Assembly: GCA_020633235.1 (NCBI GenBank)
Contig: JACKEA010000004.1
Coordinates: 558,001 to 622,000, forward strand
Origin: Polyangiaceae bacterium
GTDB lineage: Bacteria > Myxococcota_A > Polyangia > Polyangiales > Polyangiaceae
DNA length: 64,000 nt
Direction: 5' to 3'
Position 1 is the stretch's first letter. Every line of letters begins with the position of its first letter. The notes beneath the pieces are model-generated. The model was given only the letters and a program-made list of their open reading frames with translations. It was not told the origin of the DNA and made no database searches. Below are positions 1-7,892 of the stretch, piece by piece. The position numbers and the translations under genes are program-made.

Positions 1-58
1 CGTCCTTGGCGGCTTCGTCTTCCGCCGGCGTGCGGGTCACTACCTGTGATTGAGTCAT
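1..58 (-). CDS. Start of a gene, probably benzoyl-CoA reductase subunit B (partial)
   Basis: Only the first 19 codons lie in the window (ATG at 58-56, reading off the left edge). The start overlaps the stop of bcrC in an ATGA arrangement, so the two are translationally coupled. The visible peptide (MTQSQVVTRTPAEDEAAKD) has no diagnostic motif. The identity rests on position: in the Thauera-type operon the order is bcrC-bcrB-bcrA-bcrD, so bcrB is expected here. BcrB pairs with BcrC to form the catalytic half of class I benzoyl-CoA reductase. Confidence 0.45.
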   Translation of the reverse strand, partial: MTQSQVVTRTPAEDEAAKD

Positions 59-1257
59 GCTGCGCTCCCCCAGAGCTTCACCGCGTCCGAGAAGGCCCCG
101 GCCTGCTCGCGGATCACCTGGAATTGGCCCGTGTTTTCACTGAACTTGAGACTGGTGTGGGGGATCTTCGCGCGGTCCAAGGCGCTCTCCAGCATGGGCT
201 GGTCGAGCAGTGCGGGATCACAGAAGGAAGCCGCCGCGAAGATCACGCCTTCGGCCTTGGCCTGCTTCACGCACTCGATCAGCGCGGCGCCCTTTTCCTC
301 TTCGCCGATGTAGCGCGAAGCAGTGGCGGTGCCGCGGCGCAGGTACGCGAGCGCCAGGCTCTCCAGCGGGTCCTGCTCAGCGGGCGTCTCGATGGCACCC
401 TCGATGAAGCGCAAACCGAGCTGGAAATCGTCGTCCACGATGTCGCAGCCGGCGGCCTCCAGCGTCTTGATCAGACCCAGCGGCGGCTGCTCGCAGAAGG
501 AGCCGCGCACCACCACGCGAACGTTGTCGTACACCCGCGTCTGGCGATCCTTCACCGCGCTGGTGAACTCGCGAACGAGCGCCTCGTGGTCCTTCGCCAG
601 CATCATGCTGCCGGCGCGAGCGATGAGATACGCCTCCGATGCGCGCACGCGCCACGGCTCTTCGCGCCTGAGGGCGTCCAGCTCCTCCAGCGCCGCGCGC
701 CGAGCGTTCTCTTCCGCGATGGCCGTGCGCAGGCGATCCGCGTCCAGCGGCTTCGCGCCGCGCTTCTCGAGCTCGCCGGCGATGCGCCTGAGGTCCTGGG
801 CATAGAAGCGACCGCCCACTTCGGGGTCGAAGTTCTGCGGCAGATCCAGATACGCGGCGTAGCGATCCGGAAACAGCATCGCCCACATGCCGCCCAGGTT
901 TCGGATCACGTCACAGATGGACGGGAACACCATCGCGTCCATCACGTCCAAGCGGCCGGACAGCGCCATCTCCACCACGCTGCGGGGGATGTGGCAGATG
1001 TAACTCTGGAAGTAGGAGTCGCCGCGGATGATGTCGAGCTGGTCGCCGCCACCGAACACGCCCACGGGAAGCGCGCCCATGGCCTCGAACAGCGGTCGGG
1101 GCGTGTAGATGGGCAACGTGCCCACCGCCAGCGCTCCGGGGTTCTTCTCCTTCCAGCTCTTCACTGCGCCGAACGAGAGATCGTCGACCAGCTCACGCGC
1201 ACGTTCGAGGATCGCGCCGGCGGGATCCTGCTCTGTGGCGACCTGTGCCTCGGTCAT
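55..1257 (-). CDS. bcrC: Benzoyl-CoA reductase subunit C (HgdB/BcrC family)
   Basis: This 400-residue protein belongs to the 2-hydroxyacyl-CoA dehydratase component B family, in its benzoyl-CoA reductase branch. With BcrB it would bind benzoyl-CoA and the active-site [4Fe-4S] cluster, and receive electrons from the ATP-hydrolysing BcrA/BcrD pair (outside the window) to reduce the aromatic ring to cyclohexa-1,5-diene-1-carbonyl-CoA. Residues about 55-75 carry the TLPIYTPRPLFEAMGALPVG entry. Residues about 88-128 carry the cysteine-containing CHIPRSVVEMALSG and FPSICDVIRNLGGMW stretches typical of BcrC/BadD. Length fits the family (about 385 residues in Thauera, from memory). A strong GAGGAGG lies 6 nt before the ATG, at 1264-1270. 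The gene is preceded by the same operator block as had and overlaps the next gene by 4 nt. The had-oah-dch operon next door strongly supports the call over other HgdB-family dehydratases. Confidence 0.85.
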   Translation of the reverse strand: MTEAQVATEQDPAGAILERARELVDDLSFGAVKSWKEKNPGALAVGTLPIYTPRPLFEAMGALPVGVFGGGDQLDIIRGDSYFQSYICHIPRSVVEMALSGRLDVMDAMVFPSICDVIRNLGGMWAMLFPDRYAAYLDLPQNFDPEVGGRFYAQDLRRIAGELEKRGAKPLDADRLRTAIAEENARRAALEELDALRREEPWRVRASEAYLIARAGSMMLAKDHEALVREFTSAVKDRQTRVYDNVRVVVRGSFCEQPPLGLIKTLEAAGCDIVDDDFQLGLRFIEGAIETPAEQDPLESLALAYLRRGTATASRYIGEEEKGAALIECVKQAKAEGVIFAAASFCDPALLDQPMLESALDRAKIPHTSLKFSENTGQFQVIREQAGAFSDAVKLWGSAA

Positions 1258-1296
1258 CCTGGGCCTCCTCGCGGCGAGGTGCTCGCCGCCTATGCA

Positions 1297-1342
1297 CGAA
1301 CGTTCGTACGGGTCGGAAACTCAGGAAATGAGTGGAGTCATG
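1297..1342 (-). promoter_or_regulatory. Shared operator/promoter block upstream of bcrC
   Basis: This 46-bp block matches the one upstream of had (6624-6669) at about 36 of 46 positions, without gaps. It begins with a palindrome (ACGAACGTTCGT, 1296-1307), followed by TACGGG, GGAAATGA and GTCATG in the same register. The palindrome is the likely binding site of the TetR regulator encoded at 3036-3632. It sits about 40-50 nt before the bcrC start, downstream of the zinc-ribbon gene, so bcrC should have its own promoter here. Confidence 0.65.
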
Positions 1343-1371
1343 TTCTCGGAACTATTGGATATCGCCTCCGA

Positions 1372-2418
1372 TTACTGCTGACGCAGGGAGTCACAATCCA
1401 GCGCGCCGCCCAGCGCGCGCACTTTGCCCAGCCAGCGGGATTTGGGCGCCATGCTCTTCCAGCGGCTGGCGTCGAAGTCGCACTCACTGCTCGCCCCACT
1501 CTTGGGATCCGCCAGCGTGACGACGTAGCTCTCGCTCCGTTTCCCTTCCCGTTCGCAACCCAGGCACTCACCGGTCTTGGCGAGGTTCACCGCGGGCCAC
1601 GCCGGTGCGTCCCCGAGCCCGCCGCTGGCTTTCTCCGTGCGCTCCGAGCGCCACGCTTGCACCGTGAAGGTGCAGCGATCTTCCATCACGGGCTCGTCGC
1701 GATACTTCGGCGTGCACTCGCGCTTCTGGGTGTAGGTGCCGTCGCCGTTGTCCACCTTGCGGACGTTGCAGTCCTCGCCATCCTCGACCTTCTTGGTGGA
1801 GCGTTTCTCTTTCTTGCGTGTGACGTTCTCGGCCCCCGCCGGCAGCTCGTCGCACCAAGCGCTCTCTTCGACCTTGCGCTTTTGCTCGACCTCGATGGTG
1901 CGCGTCCAACGGTGCCCCGTTACCTCGAAGCCGGCTTCACGTTTCCACAAGAAGAACACCAGCACGAAGGCGATCACCCCGAGCACTCCGAGCCCCACCG
2001 CCCCCAGGAGCAGGGCCTTGAGCGGGCTCTTCTTCGGCGGCGGTGGTGCGGGCCGCACGGCGCCGCTCAGGTCCATCTTGGCGTCCGCCGCGGTCTCCCC
2101 GCCGTAGGCCGCCCCCTCCGCATGCACCACGTCCGTGCGCAGCTTCACGCCCTGGCCGCCCTCCAGCGGACTGCCGCAATTGCCGCAGTGCTTCGCTGCC
2201 CGGCTCGTGGTGTTGCCGCACGCCGGGCACACCCGGTCCGCCCCGACGAACACGTGGTCCTTCACCGCGACTTTCTCGTCCTCCGGCGGGAAATAGCGGG
2301 GCGCGTTCTCCTGCGGTGCGCCGCAGCTCGGACAATGCCGGTGCGTCTTGCCCAAGAGCTTCACGCTGCCGCAGTAGCGGCAATCCCACAGCATTTCGTA
2401 AACGAGATCCTCGCTCAT
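1372..2418 (-). CDS. Membrane-anchored double zinc-ribbon protein
   Basis: A 348-residue protein of unknown role. The N-terminus has two four-cysteine zinc ribbons (C13/C16-C29/C32 and C64/C67-C78/C81), then a Pro-rich linker, one transmembrane helix at about 134-158, and a 190-residue charged domain starting FEVTGHRWTRTIEVEQ with an ESAWCDELPAGA motif. That last domain recurs in other bacterial zinc-ribbon proteins of unknown function. ATG at 2418 was chosen over the ATG four codons upstream (2430) because MSEDLVYEMLWDC leads directly into the first ribbon. The bcrC operator lies between this gene and bcrC, so it is probably not part of the reductase operon. Confidence 0.7.
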   Translation of the reverse strand: MSEDLVYEMLWDCRYCGSVKLLGKTHRHCPSCGAPQENAPRYFPPEDEKVAVKDHVFVGADRVCPACGNTTSRAAKHCGNCGSPLEGGQGVKLRTDVVHAEGAAYGGETAADAKMDLSGAVRPAPPPPKKSPLKALLLGAVGLGVLGVIAFVLVFFLWKREAGFEVTGHRWTRTIEVEQKRKVEESAWCDELPAGAENVTRKKEKRSTKKVEDGEDCNVRKVDNGDGTYTQKRECTPKYRDEPVMEDRCTFTVQAWRSERTEKASGGLGDAPAWPAVNLAKTGECLGCEREGKRSESYVVTLADPKSGASSECDFDASRWKSMAPKSRWLGKVRALGGALDCDSLRQQ

Positions 2419-2558
2419 CCGACGGAACATAGCCGAAGTCGCCCGCGGCCCCCATGCTCCGAATCATGCCCGCCCTCAGCAAGATCCTGTCGGTCCGCCG
2501 CGGAACCCCGCGCCCCGGACGCCAAGGTCGGCGCGTCGCCGCGGGAGTGAGGTGAGGC

Positions 2559-2882
2559 GTGGAGGCAGGGTTCCTCGCAATCTACTTCGCGCTGAACGGG
2601 ATCGGGTTGCTCGTCAGCGTGCTGCTGGTTGCACCGGCGGTGGCGCGAGCGCAGCGGCGCGCGCTGGCGCTGAGCGGGTTTGTGGTCGCGCTCGCGGTAA
2701 CGGGCGCTGCGTACGTCCGGGTCATCGGACCTTGGACCAAGACGGCCTTGCCGCTGTTCACCGGGGAGGCAGCGAGCACGTACGGTTGGCTCTTGGTCCA
2801 CTCGCTGATCCCGACGGCACTCTGGGTCGCGTGTGGAGTCGTCGTTCGACGCGTGCTTCATTGGCGCGCAATCGGGAAGTGA
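2559..2882 (+). CDS. Small integral membrane protein
   Basis: A 107-residue hypothetical protein with a GTG start, mostly hydrophobic. Helices are likely at about 5-27, 36-55 and 74-96, ending in a basic tail (VVVRRVLHWRAIGK). No family recognised. It is divergent from the zinc-ribbon gene and convergent with tetR, the double-hairpin repeat (2911-2978) lying between it and tetR. Confidence 0.55.
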   Translation: MEAGFLAIYFALNGIGLLVSVLLVAPAVARAQRRALALSGFVVALAVTGAAYVRVIGPWTKTALPLFTGEAASTYGWLLVHSLIPTALWVACGVVVRRVLHWRAIGK

Positions 2883-2910
2883 CGCTGGAGCGCCCTTCTG
2901 CCTGGCCGCA

Positions 2911-2978
2911 TGTCCGAAAAGCGGACATCAAAGGGGGGCCAGGCGAGTGAGCGGTCCCAAGTGTCCGCTTTTCGGACA
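2911..2978. repeat. 68-bp double-hairpin element, copy 1
   Basis: Two short palindromes, TGTCCGAAAAGCGGACA (2911-2927) and TGTCCGCTTTTCGGACA (2962-2978), are inverted copies of each other around a G-run and a GCGAGTGAGCGG core. A second copy in the opposite orientation lies at 49995-50061. Here it separates two convergent genes and could act as a bidirectional terminator, but the conserved core suggests a dispersed repeat. Confidence 0.75.
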
Positions 2979-3035
2979 GCGCAGCCGCGCGGCGTGTAAT
3001 CGAGCGGGGCTCGCGCCGGACCAACATCCAGACGA

Positions 3036-3632
3036 TCAGGCGGGGGCCAGGAGTCCGCCGCGAGCCATGCGCACGATGGTGTCCGCCACCGTTTCCGGCG
3101 AGCCGTGGCGGTCCGCTTCGTACCAGCCCCACATCCAGTTGAGCATGCCGAACAGAGAGTACGTTCGACGCTCCACCTCGATGGCGTCCAGGTTCGCGTT
3201 GGCGACCAGGGCACGCACGGTGTCGTGCCCCAGATCGAAGTAACGCTGCTTGCGCGCGCGGATGTCGCCGCGGTGCTGAGGGGGCAGCGCGGAAGCCTCG
3301 TGAACGAGCACGCGCATCACGTCCGGATTGGTCGTGAAGTAGCGCACGTGACTGGTGACGAAGGCACGCAGCCGGGCGTCCGGATCTTCGACGCCCTCGA
3401 GGGCCTTTTCCGCCGACGCGATCAGCTCGTCGAAGCTCTCGCGCTGCAGCGTGTAGAGCAGCTCCTCCTTGGAGTCGAAGTAGTTGTACAGCGTTGCCGG
3501 CGCGCGCCCCGTGGCCCGCGCCAGGTCTCGCATGCTCATGCCGTGGTAGCCGTGCTCAGCGAAGGCGCGCGCTGCGGCGGTCAGGATTTCGAGCTTTCCG
3601 TCGGAGTGGCGCTCCGAAACCGTCAAGGTCAT
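3036..3632 (-). CDS. TetR-family regulator of the benzoyl-CoA genes
   Basis: A 198-residue TetR repressor. The N-terminal helix-turn-helix runs about 14-60 (ILTAAARAFAEHGYHGMSMR, then ATGRAPATLYNYFDSKEELL). The remainder is an all-helical ligand-binding domain. ATG at 3632 was chosen because it opens MTLTVSERHSDGKLEILTAA directly before the HTH and leaves a 10-nt gap after the dch stop; further upstream the frame is a shadow of dch. As last gene of had-oah-dch-tetR it should sense a pathway intermediate, perhaps an acyl-CoA, and control both its own operon and bcrC through the shared palindromic block. The effector is inference. Confidence 0.85.
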   Translation of the reverse strand: MTLTVSERHSDGKLEILTAAARAFAEHGYHGMSMRDLARATGRAPATLYNYFDSKEELLYTLQRESFDELIASAEKALEGVEDPDARLRAFVTSHVRYFTTNPDVMRVLVHEASALPPQHRGDIRARKQRYFDLGHDTVRALVANANLDAIEVERRTYSLFGMLNWMWGWYEADRHGSPETVADTIVRMARGGLLAPA

Positions 3633-3642
3633 GGTGCCTCCG

Positions 3643-4416
3643 TCACTGGTGCGTCCACGCGGGCTTCCGCTTCTCGAGGAACGCGTCGATGCCCTCGTTG
3701 CCGTCGTGGCTGCTGACGAGCTGTTCGAGGTACAGCATCTCGATGGACGTGAGCGGCTCACCCACGGCATCCCAGATCCCCGAACCCTTGCGGGACGCCA
3801 ACGTAGCCTGCCGCAGGGAGTAGCTGGACAGTGGCGCGAGCTGCTTCTTGTAGAGCTCGAGGCTCACGCCTTCCAGATCGCCCCCCCCGGGCAGGAGCTC
3901 CGACACGAAGCCCATGGCATTGTTGGCCGCGAGCTCACCGCCCGTGAGCAAGAGCCTTTCGCTCAGCGCCTGGCCCAACCGCAAAGGGCCCAACACCGCC
4001 AGCACCGGAGGGAACACGCCGAGCTGGATCTCCGGGCAAGCGAACACCGCCGACTCGTCCGCGATCACGAAGTGGCACGCGAGAGCCACCTCGAAGGCGC
4101 CGCCGAGGCAGCGCCCGCTCACCAGCGCCGCGATGGGCACCGGGTAGCGAGCGATGCGACGAATCAGGTCGTGAAACACCGTCAGCATTTCCGTGACCTG
4201 ATCCTGGCGGTGCTCTTCCACCGAGGCGCCGAAGGAAAAGTGCTTCCCGGCGCCCTGCAGGGTGACAAAGGCGAGCTTCTTGTCGTGTTCGTGCTCGGCG
4301 AGGGCGGCCCCCAGGCTTTGCATCACCGCGCCCGTGAGCACGTTGCCCTTGGGGTTGTCGATGACGATGCGAAGAACGCGTCCGCCTTCGACCAGCTCGC
4401 TCTGCACCAGGCTCAT
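3643..4416 (-). CDS. dch: Cyclohexa-1,5-diene-1-carbonyl-CoA hydratase
   Basis: A 257-residue crotonase-fold enzyme. It adds water to the dienoyl-CoA made by benzoyl-CoA reductase, giving 6-hydroxycyclohex-1-ene-1-carbonyl-CoA. It carries the Dch-type signatures HFSFGASVEEH (about 59-69), RCLGGAFEVALAC in the oxyanion-hole region (about 105-117), and a C-terminal SSHDGNEGIDAFLEKRKPAW, which matches the Thauera enzyme (about 258 residues) closely as I recall it. The ATG overlaps the oah stop (ATGA, 4413-4416), so the two are coupled. The neighbouring steps of the same pathway make a generic enoyl-CoA hydratase unlikely. Confidence 0.92.
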   Translation of the reverse strand: MSLVQSELVEGGRVLRIVIDNPKGNVLTGAVMQSLGAALAEHEHDKKLAFVTLQGAGKHFSFGASVEEHRQDQVTEMLTVFHDLIRRIARYPVPIAALVSGRCLGGAFEVALACHFVIADESAVFACPEIQLGVFPPVLAVLGPLRLGQALSERLLLTGGELAANNAMGFVSELLPGGGDLEGVSLELYKKQLAPLSSYSLRQATLASRKGSGIWDAVGEPLTSIEMLYLEQLVSSHDGNEGIDAFLEKRKPAWTHQ

Positions 4417-5522
4417 GACTCGAGCTTCTTCCGCGCGGAAGGCGGCAATATCTCCTTCACCAACGCCGCATCGAAGCGCGCCCCCTCGGCCAGGCGCTTG
4501 CGATAGGTGACGAAATCGATCTCACGCTCACCGCGATCGCCGAACTGGAACGCGGGGAAGCCGGCGCCGGCCTCGGTGTTCATGTTGAGAGACAGCCAAG
4601 AGCGGTTCGTTTCGCTGTTCTGGTACCAGTGGGCGAGCTTCTTCTTGCGCACGCTCTCCAGCGTCTTGCGGGTGCAGTCCGGGAACGCGTACATGAGCTT
4701 GGTCGCGTAGGCGTCGACCATGGCGTCCAGCTTGGAGAGGTCCACCGTGCATTCGGCCAGCACCTTCTTCGCGGCGTCCTTCTCGGCACCCTCTTTCATC
4801 TCGCCGTGCACCACTCGGCCGAGCTCGTCCACGTAGCGATCGGTGATCACCAACGGGTTGGCGATGAACTCGCCGGCCTTGTTCTTGTACACGGGCGCGA
4901 CGTCGTTGATGAGCCCGATGCGCAGGGCCTTGTGGGCACTCCAGGGATCGCAGAACACCAGGGATTCCACCGCGCGGGAGAAGCCCACGTATTCGTCCAA
5001 GAAGTCCGTGGAGCCACCATCCGGCGCCGAGCCGTGCACCGGCCCGGCCTGGCCGAAGCGCGCGTGGTCTCCCGCCACCGTGAAGTCGCAGGCCATGCCA
5101 ATCTCCTGCCCGCCCGCGATGCGCATGCCGTTCACGCGGCACACGACCGGCTTGTCACACAAAAGGATGTTGGTGACCATGTCGTTGAAGAGCCGCATGT
5201 ACTGCAGGTATTCGAGCGGCCGGTTCGCGTAGTAGGTCGCGTACTCTTCCGTGTTGCCGCCGGTGCAGAAGGCCTTGTCCCCCACCGCGGTGAACACCAC
5301 CGCCACCGCGCGGCGATCCGTGCTGGCCCGCCGGAAGGCGAGGATCACTTCCTTGACCGCCGCCGTGGTGTAGGAGTTCAGCTGCTTCTCGTTGTCCAGG
5401 TAGATCCAAACCTGGTGCAGGCCATCCACGTCCTTGCCCGCGCGGTCCTTCACGGGGCGTGTCTCGTAGCGGATGTGGCGAAACTCGTAGCCGGGGAGGA
5501 GGTCGTGATTGACGAGGTCCAT
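4413..5522 (-). CDS. oah: 6-Oxocyclohex-1-ene-1-carbonyl-CoA hydrolase (ring opening)
   Basis: A 369-residue crotonase-family hydrolase. It adds water to 6-oxocyclohex-1-ene-1-carbonyl-CoA and opens the ring to 3-hydroxypimelyl-CoA. Strong family marks are LPGYEFRHIRYETRPVKD at the N-terminus, FTAVGDKAFCTGGNTEEYA, VCRVNGMRIAGGQEIGMACD, and FGQAGPVHGSAPDGGSTDFL. The Thauera protein is about 377 residues. ATG at 5522 was chosen because TTGGAG lies 6 nt upstream; another ATG at 5528 abuts that Shine-Dalgarno, and a TTG at 5534 is also in frame. It lies 25 nt after had and overlaps dch by 4 nt. Confidence 0.95.
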   Translation of the reverse strand: MDLVNHDLLPGYEFRHIRYETRPVKDRAGKDVDGLHQVWIYLDNEKQLNSYTTAAVKEVILAFRRASTDRRAVAVVFTAVGDKAFCTGGNTEEYATYYANRPLEYLQYMRLFNDMVTNILLCDKPVVCRVNGMRIAGGQEIGMACDFTVAGDHARFGQAGPVHGSAPDGGSTDFLDEYVGFSRAVESLVFCDPWSAHKALRIGLINDVAPVYKNKAGEFIANPLVITDRYVDELGRVVHGEMKEGAEKDAAKKVLAECTVDLSKLDAMVDAYATKLMYAFPDCTRKTLESVRKKKLAHWYQNSETNRSWLSLNMNTEAGAGFPAFQFGDRGEREIDFVTYRKRLAEGARFDAALVKEILPPSARKKLES

Positions 5523-5547
5523 GGTCATCTCCAAAAAGGCTGGCGCC

Positions 5548-6609
5548 TCAGGCGCGCGGGTCCATCACCAGTCGCTTCGCGAGGCGATGCTCGGCCAGCG
5601 CGCGAAGGTGGTCGTTGATCTTCGAAAGGGGAGCGCGTTCGATGTACGGCTCGACCACGACCTTGCCGTCGTAGATGAGCCGGAGCACCTCCGGGTAGGC
5701 TTCCACCGGGCAGCCCCAGGTGCCGTGCACGGTGGCGTCGAAGGCCATCAAGTTGGATAGCCGCACGTTCACGGCATCCCGCGTGAAGCCCACCACCACC
5801 ATGGTGGAAGCCTGGGAAATCAGCGTGAACGCTTGTTGTTGGCCCGCCGCGGTACCACTCGTTTCGAACGTGCGCCAGCGCAGCGAGGGGACGCCCCACT
5901 CCTTGGCCTTGCCAAACAGCTCCTTGCGGACGTCGCGGACGTCACGCCCCTTCACGTTGCACACGTGGTCCACCCGCGCGGCGATGCTCTCGAGCTTCTG
6001 CGCGTCCACGTCGCACACGGCCACCTTGGCGCCGACGGCCTTGGCGATCTGGGCGAGGTATCCGCCCACGCCACCGGCCCCCACGACGAACGCGACGTCC
6101 CCAGCTTCGAGGTTCGCGCGGCGCGTGGCTTGATACGCCGTGGACACGGCGTCCGCCACCACGCTCAGGGAGTCGATCTTCACTGAGGGCGGCGCGTCGT
6201 CCAGCAGCACCAAGGCGGCGGCCGGCGCGGTGAGGTGCGTGGCGAAGCCGCCGTGGATGTCGTTGCCCGGCATCTTCTGCCGCTGACATGCGTTGCCGCG
6301 GCCGGCGCGACAGAACACGCAGTCGCCGCAGGGCATCACCGCGGGCACCAACACGGTCTTGCCCACGAGATCGCGATGCGCGTCCCCCGCGGCGCGGACG
6401 ATGCCGGTGACTTCGTGTCCCAACACCAGGGGGAGCTCGTGGCGTGGCGCCACACCCCCTTCGGCGAAACCCAGATCCGTGTGACAGAGCCCGCAGGCCG
6501 TGACCTCGACGACGGCGTCCGTGGCTGACGGATCCGGGATCTCGAGGGACTGCTTGACGAGCGGCTTGCCTGGTTCTTGGAGCATCCAGGCTTCGGCGGT
6601 GATGGCCAT
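5548..6609 (-). CDS. had: 6-Hydroxycyclohex-1-ene-1-carbonyl-CoA dehydrogenase
   Basis: A 353-residue zinc-dependent medium-chain dehydrogenase. It oxidises 6-hydroxycyclohex-1-ene-1-carbonyl-CoA to the 6-oxo compound with NAD+. Catalytic zinc ligands are visible at C39 with H65/E66 (GHEVTG). The structural zinc lobe is C94, C97, C100 and C108 (MPCGDCVFCRAGRGNACQ). The QKMPGND motif after it is characteristic of Had. The nucleotide fold shows GAGGVGGYLAQIAKAVGAKV at about 177-196. First gene of the had-oah-dch-tetR operon, directly behind the shared operator (6624-6669). Confidence 0.93.
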   Translation of the reverse strand: MAITAEAWMLQEPGKPLVKQSLEIPDPSATDAVVEVTACGLCHTDLGFAEGGVAPRHELPLVLGHEVTGIVRAAGDAHRDLVGKTVLVPAVMPCGDCVFCRAGRGNACQRQKMPGNDIHGGFATHLTAPAAALVLLDDAPPSVKIDSLSVVADAVSTAYQATRRANLEAGDVAFVVGAGGVGGYLAQIAKAVGAKVAVCDVDAQKLESIAARVDHVCNVKGRDVRDVRKELFGKAKEWGVPSLRWRTFETSGTAAGQQQAFTLISQASTMVVVGFTRDAVNVRLSNLMAFDATVHGTWGCPVEAYPEVLRLIYDGKVVVEPYIERAPLSKINDHLRALAEHRLAKRLVMDPRA

Positions 6610-6623
6610 CCTACCCTCCTGAC

Positions 6624-6669
6624 CGAACGTTCGTACGGGCCGGAAGTCGTGGAAATGACGAGGGTCATG
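6624..6669 (-). promoter_or_regulatory. Shared operator/promoter block upstream of had
   Basis: Second copy of the 46-bp block seen before bcrC. It begins with the CGAACGTTCG palindrome (6624-6633), 15 nt before the had start, and also contains ATGAC-N4-GTCAT. A GGAGG (CCTCC on the plus strand) lies just before the had ATG. It is the probable autoregulatory site of the operon's TetR. The divergent glycosyltransferase starts about 60 nt away and may also be affected. Confidence 0.65.
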
Positions 6670-6731
6670 ACCGCGTAGCTCGTGGATAAAGCTGCCATTC
6701 GGCCGCGCCTCGCGTAGTGTCCGAAGCGGGT

Positions 6732-7892
6732 ATGGGTGTTGGACACTGGCTGATCGTCGGGTGGGCGGTGCTCTCCTGCGTGCTCTGGACCGTGCTGTAC
6801 ATGGGCGCGGTTCGCGGCCTGTTCACGCTGCGCGCGCTGTGGGAGGTCAACCCCAAGCAGCCCGAACGCTGGCCCACGCTCAGTGTCGTGGTTCCCGCGT
6901 GCAACGAAGCGAACACGCTGCGCGCAGCGTTGGCGACGTTGATCGCTCAGGACTACCCGCACCTGGAAATCGTGCTCGTGAACGATCGGTCGACGGACGA
7001 CACGGGCCAGCTCATCGACGAGCTCGCGGCGAGCGACGCCCGCATCACCGCGGTGCACGTCCACGAGCTTCCGGACGGATGGCTGGGCAAGGTGCACGCT
7101 CTGGACGAGGGGTACAAGCACGCGAGCGGCGAATGGCTCTTGTTCTCCGATGCGGACGTGCACTTCGCGCCGGGGCTGCTCGAGAAGGCAATGGCCTTGG
7201 CGATCGAGCGCAAGCTGGATCACCTGCCGCTGGTTCCGGAGCTGCGCGCCGGATCGTTTTGGCACGAGGTTGCGGTCGACGCCTTCGGGCTGATGTTCTT
7301 CCAGAGCGTGCGTGCCCATGCACTGGCCGATCCGGAGTCCGATGCCTACGTGGGCGCTGGCGCCTTCAACCTGGTGCGGCGCGCGAGCTTCGAGCAGAGC
7401 GAGGGCTTTCCCTGGCTACGGATGGAGGTCGCTGACGACGTGGGGCTCGGCCTGGCCCTGCACCGCGCCGGTGCCCGCGCGGAGCTGTGGCTCGCGACGC
7501 GGGAGCTCAGCGTGCTCTGGTACCCGTCACTGCCGGCGATGGTTCGCGGGCTCGAGAAGAACATGTACGCCGTCGTGGGGCACTTCAATCCCGCGTTCGC
7601 CACCGCGCGCCTGTTGGGCTTCGTGGTCGTGGTGCTCGGTCCCTTCGCAGGGGCGTTCGTTTCCCCGTGGTTCATGCTGGTGCTCTTGAACGTGCCCATC
7701 ATCTCGTTTGCGATGCAGCGGCGCCTGCATCAGCGCCTGGCGCCGGGGCTGTTCACGCCCGTGGGCATCGTGCTGATCGCCTTCATGGTGGCGTGGAGCG
7801 GGTACAAGTGCTTGCGGCAGCGCGGGATCGTATGGAGGGGAACCCGCTATCCGCTGGACGAGCTGCGCCAGCTCCAACGGGTCAAGCTGTAG
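6732..7892 (+). CDS. Membrane-anchored family 2 glycosyltransferase
   Basis: A 386-residue GT2 enzyme. It has an N-terminal membrane helix (about 5-27), then a GT-A domain with LSVVVPACNEANTLRAA, VLVNDRSTDDT and the metal/sugar-nucleotide motif FSDADV. The C-terminus has about three more helices. The PDGWLGKVHAL motif resembles HpnB- and CrtQ-like transferases that glycosylate hopanoid or carotenoid lipids, but the acceptor cannot be told. ATG at 6732 is preferred to the GTG at 6717, because the latter sits inside a TAGTGT -10-like box. It ends 46 nt inside the convergent membrane gene. Confidence 0.75.
   Translation: MGVGHWLIVGWAVLSCVLWTVLYMGAVRGLFTLRALWEVNPKQPERWPTLSVVVPACNEANTLRAALATLIAQDYPHLEIVLVNDRSTDDTGQLIDELAASDARITAVHVHELPDGWLGKVHALDEGYKHASGEWLLFSDADVHFAPGLLEKAMALAIERKLDHLPLVPELRAGSFWHEVAVDAFGLMFFQSVRAHALADPESDAYVGAGAFNLVRRASFEQSEGFPWLRMEVADDVGLGLALHRAGARAELWLATRELSVLWYPSLPAMVRGLEKNMYAVVGHFNPAFATARLLGFVVVVLGPFAGAFVSPWFMLVLLNVPIISFAMQRRLHQRLAPGLFTPVGIVLIAFMVAWSGYKCLRQRGIVWRGTRYPLDELRQLQRVKL

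Noticed and set aside
46..2550. Open frame of 834 codons on the plus strand opposite bcrC and the zinc-ribbon gene
   Set aside because: It is the antisense of well-supported genes, rich in His/Arg/Leu with no motif; a GC-rich shadow.
5838..5860. Copy of the dispersed CCGCCGCGG motif inside had (also one near 16148 inside the DUF3604 gene)
   Set aside because: Both lie in coding sequence and are explained by codons; left out of the motif count.
5548..6609. Generic zinc alcohol dehydrogenase
   Set aside because: The QKMPGND motif and the operon with oah and dch identify Had.
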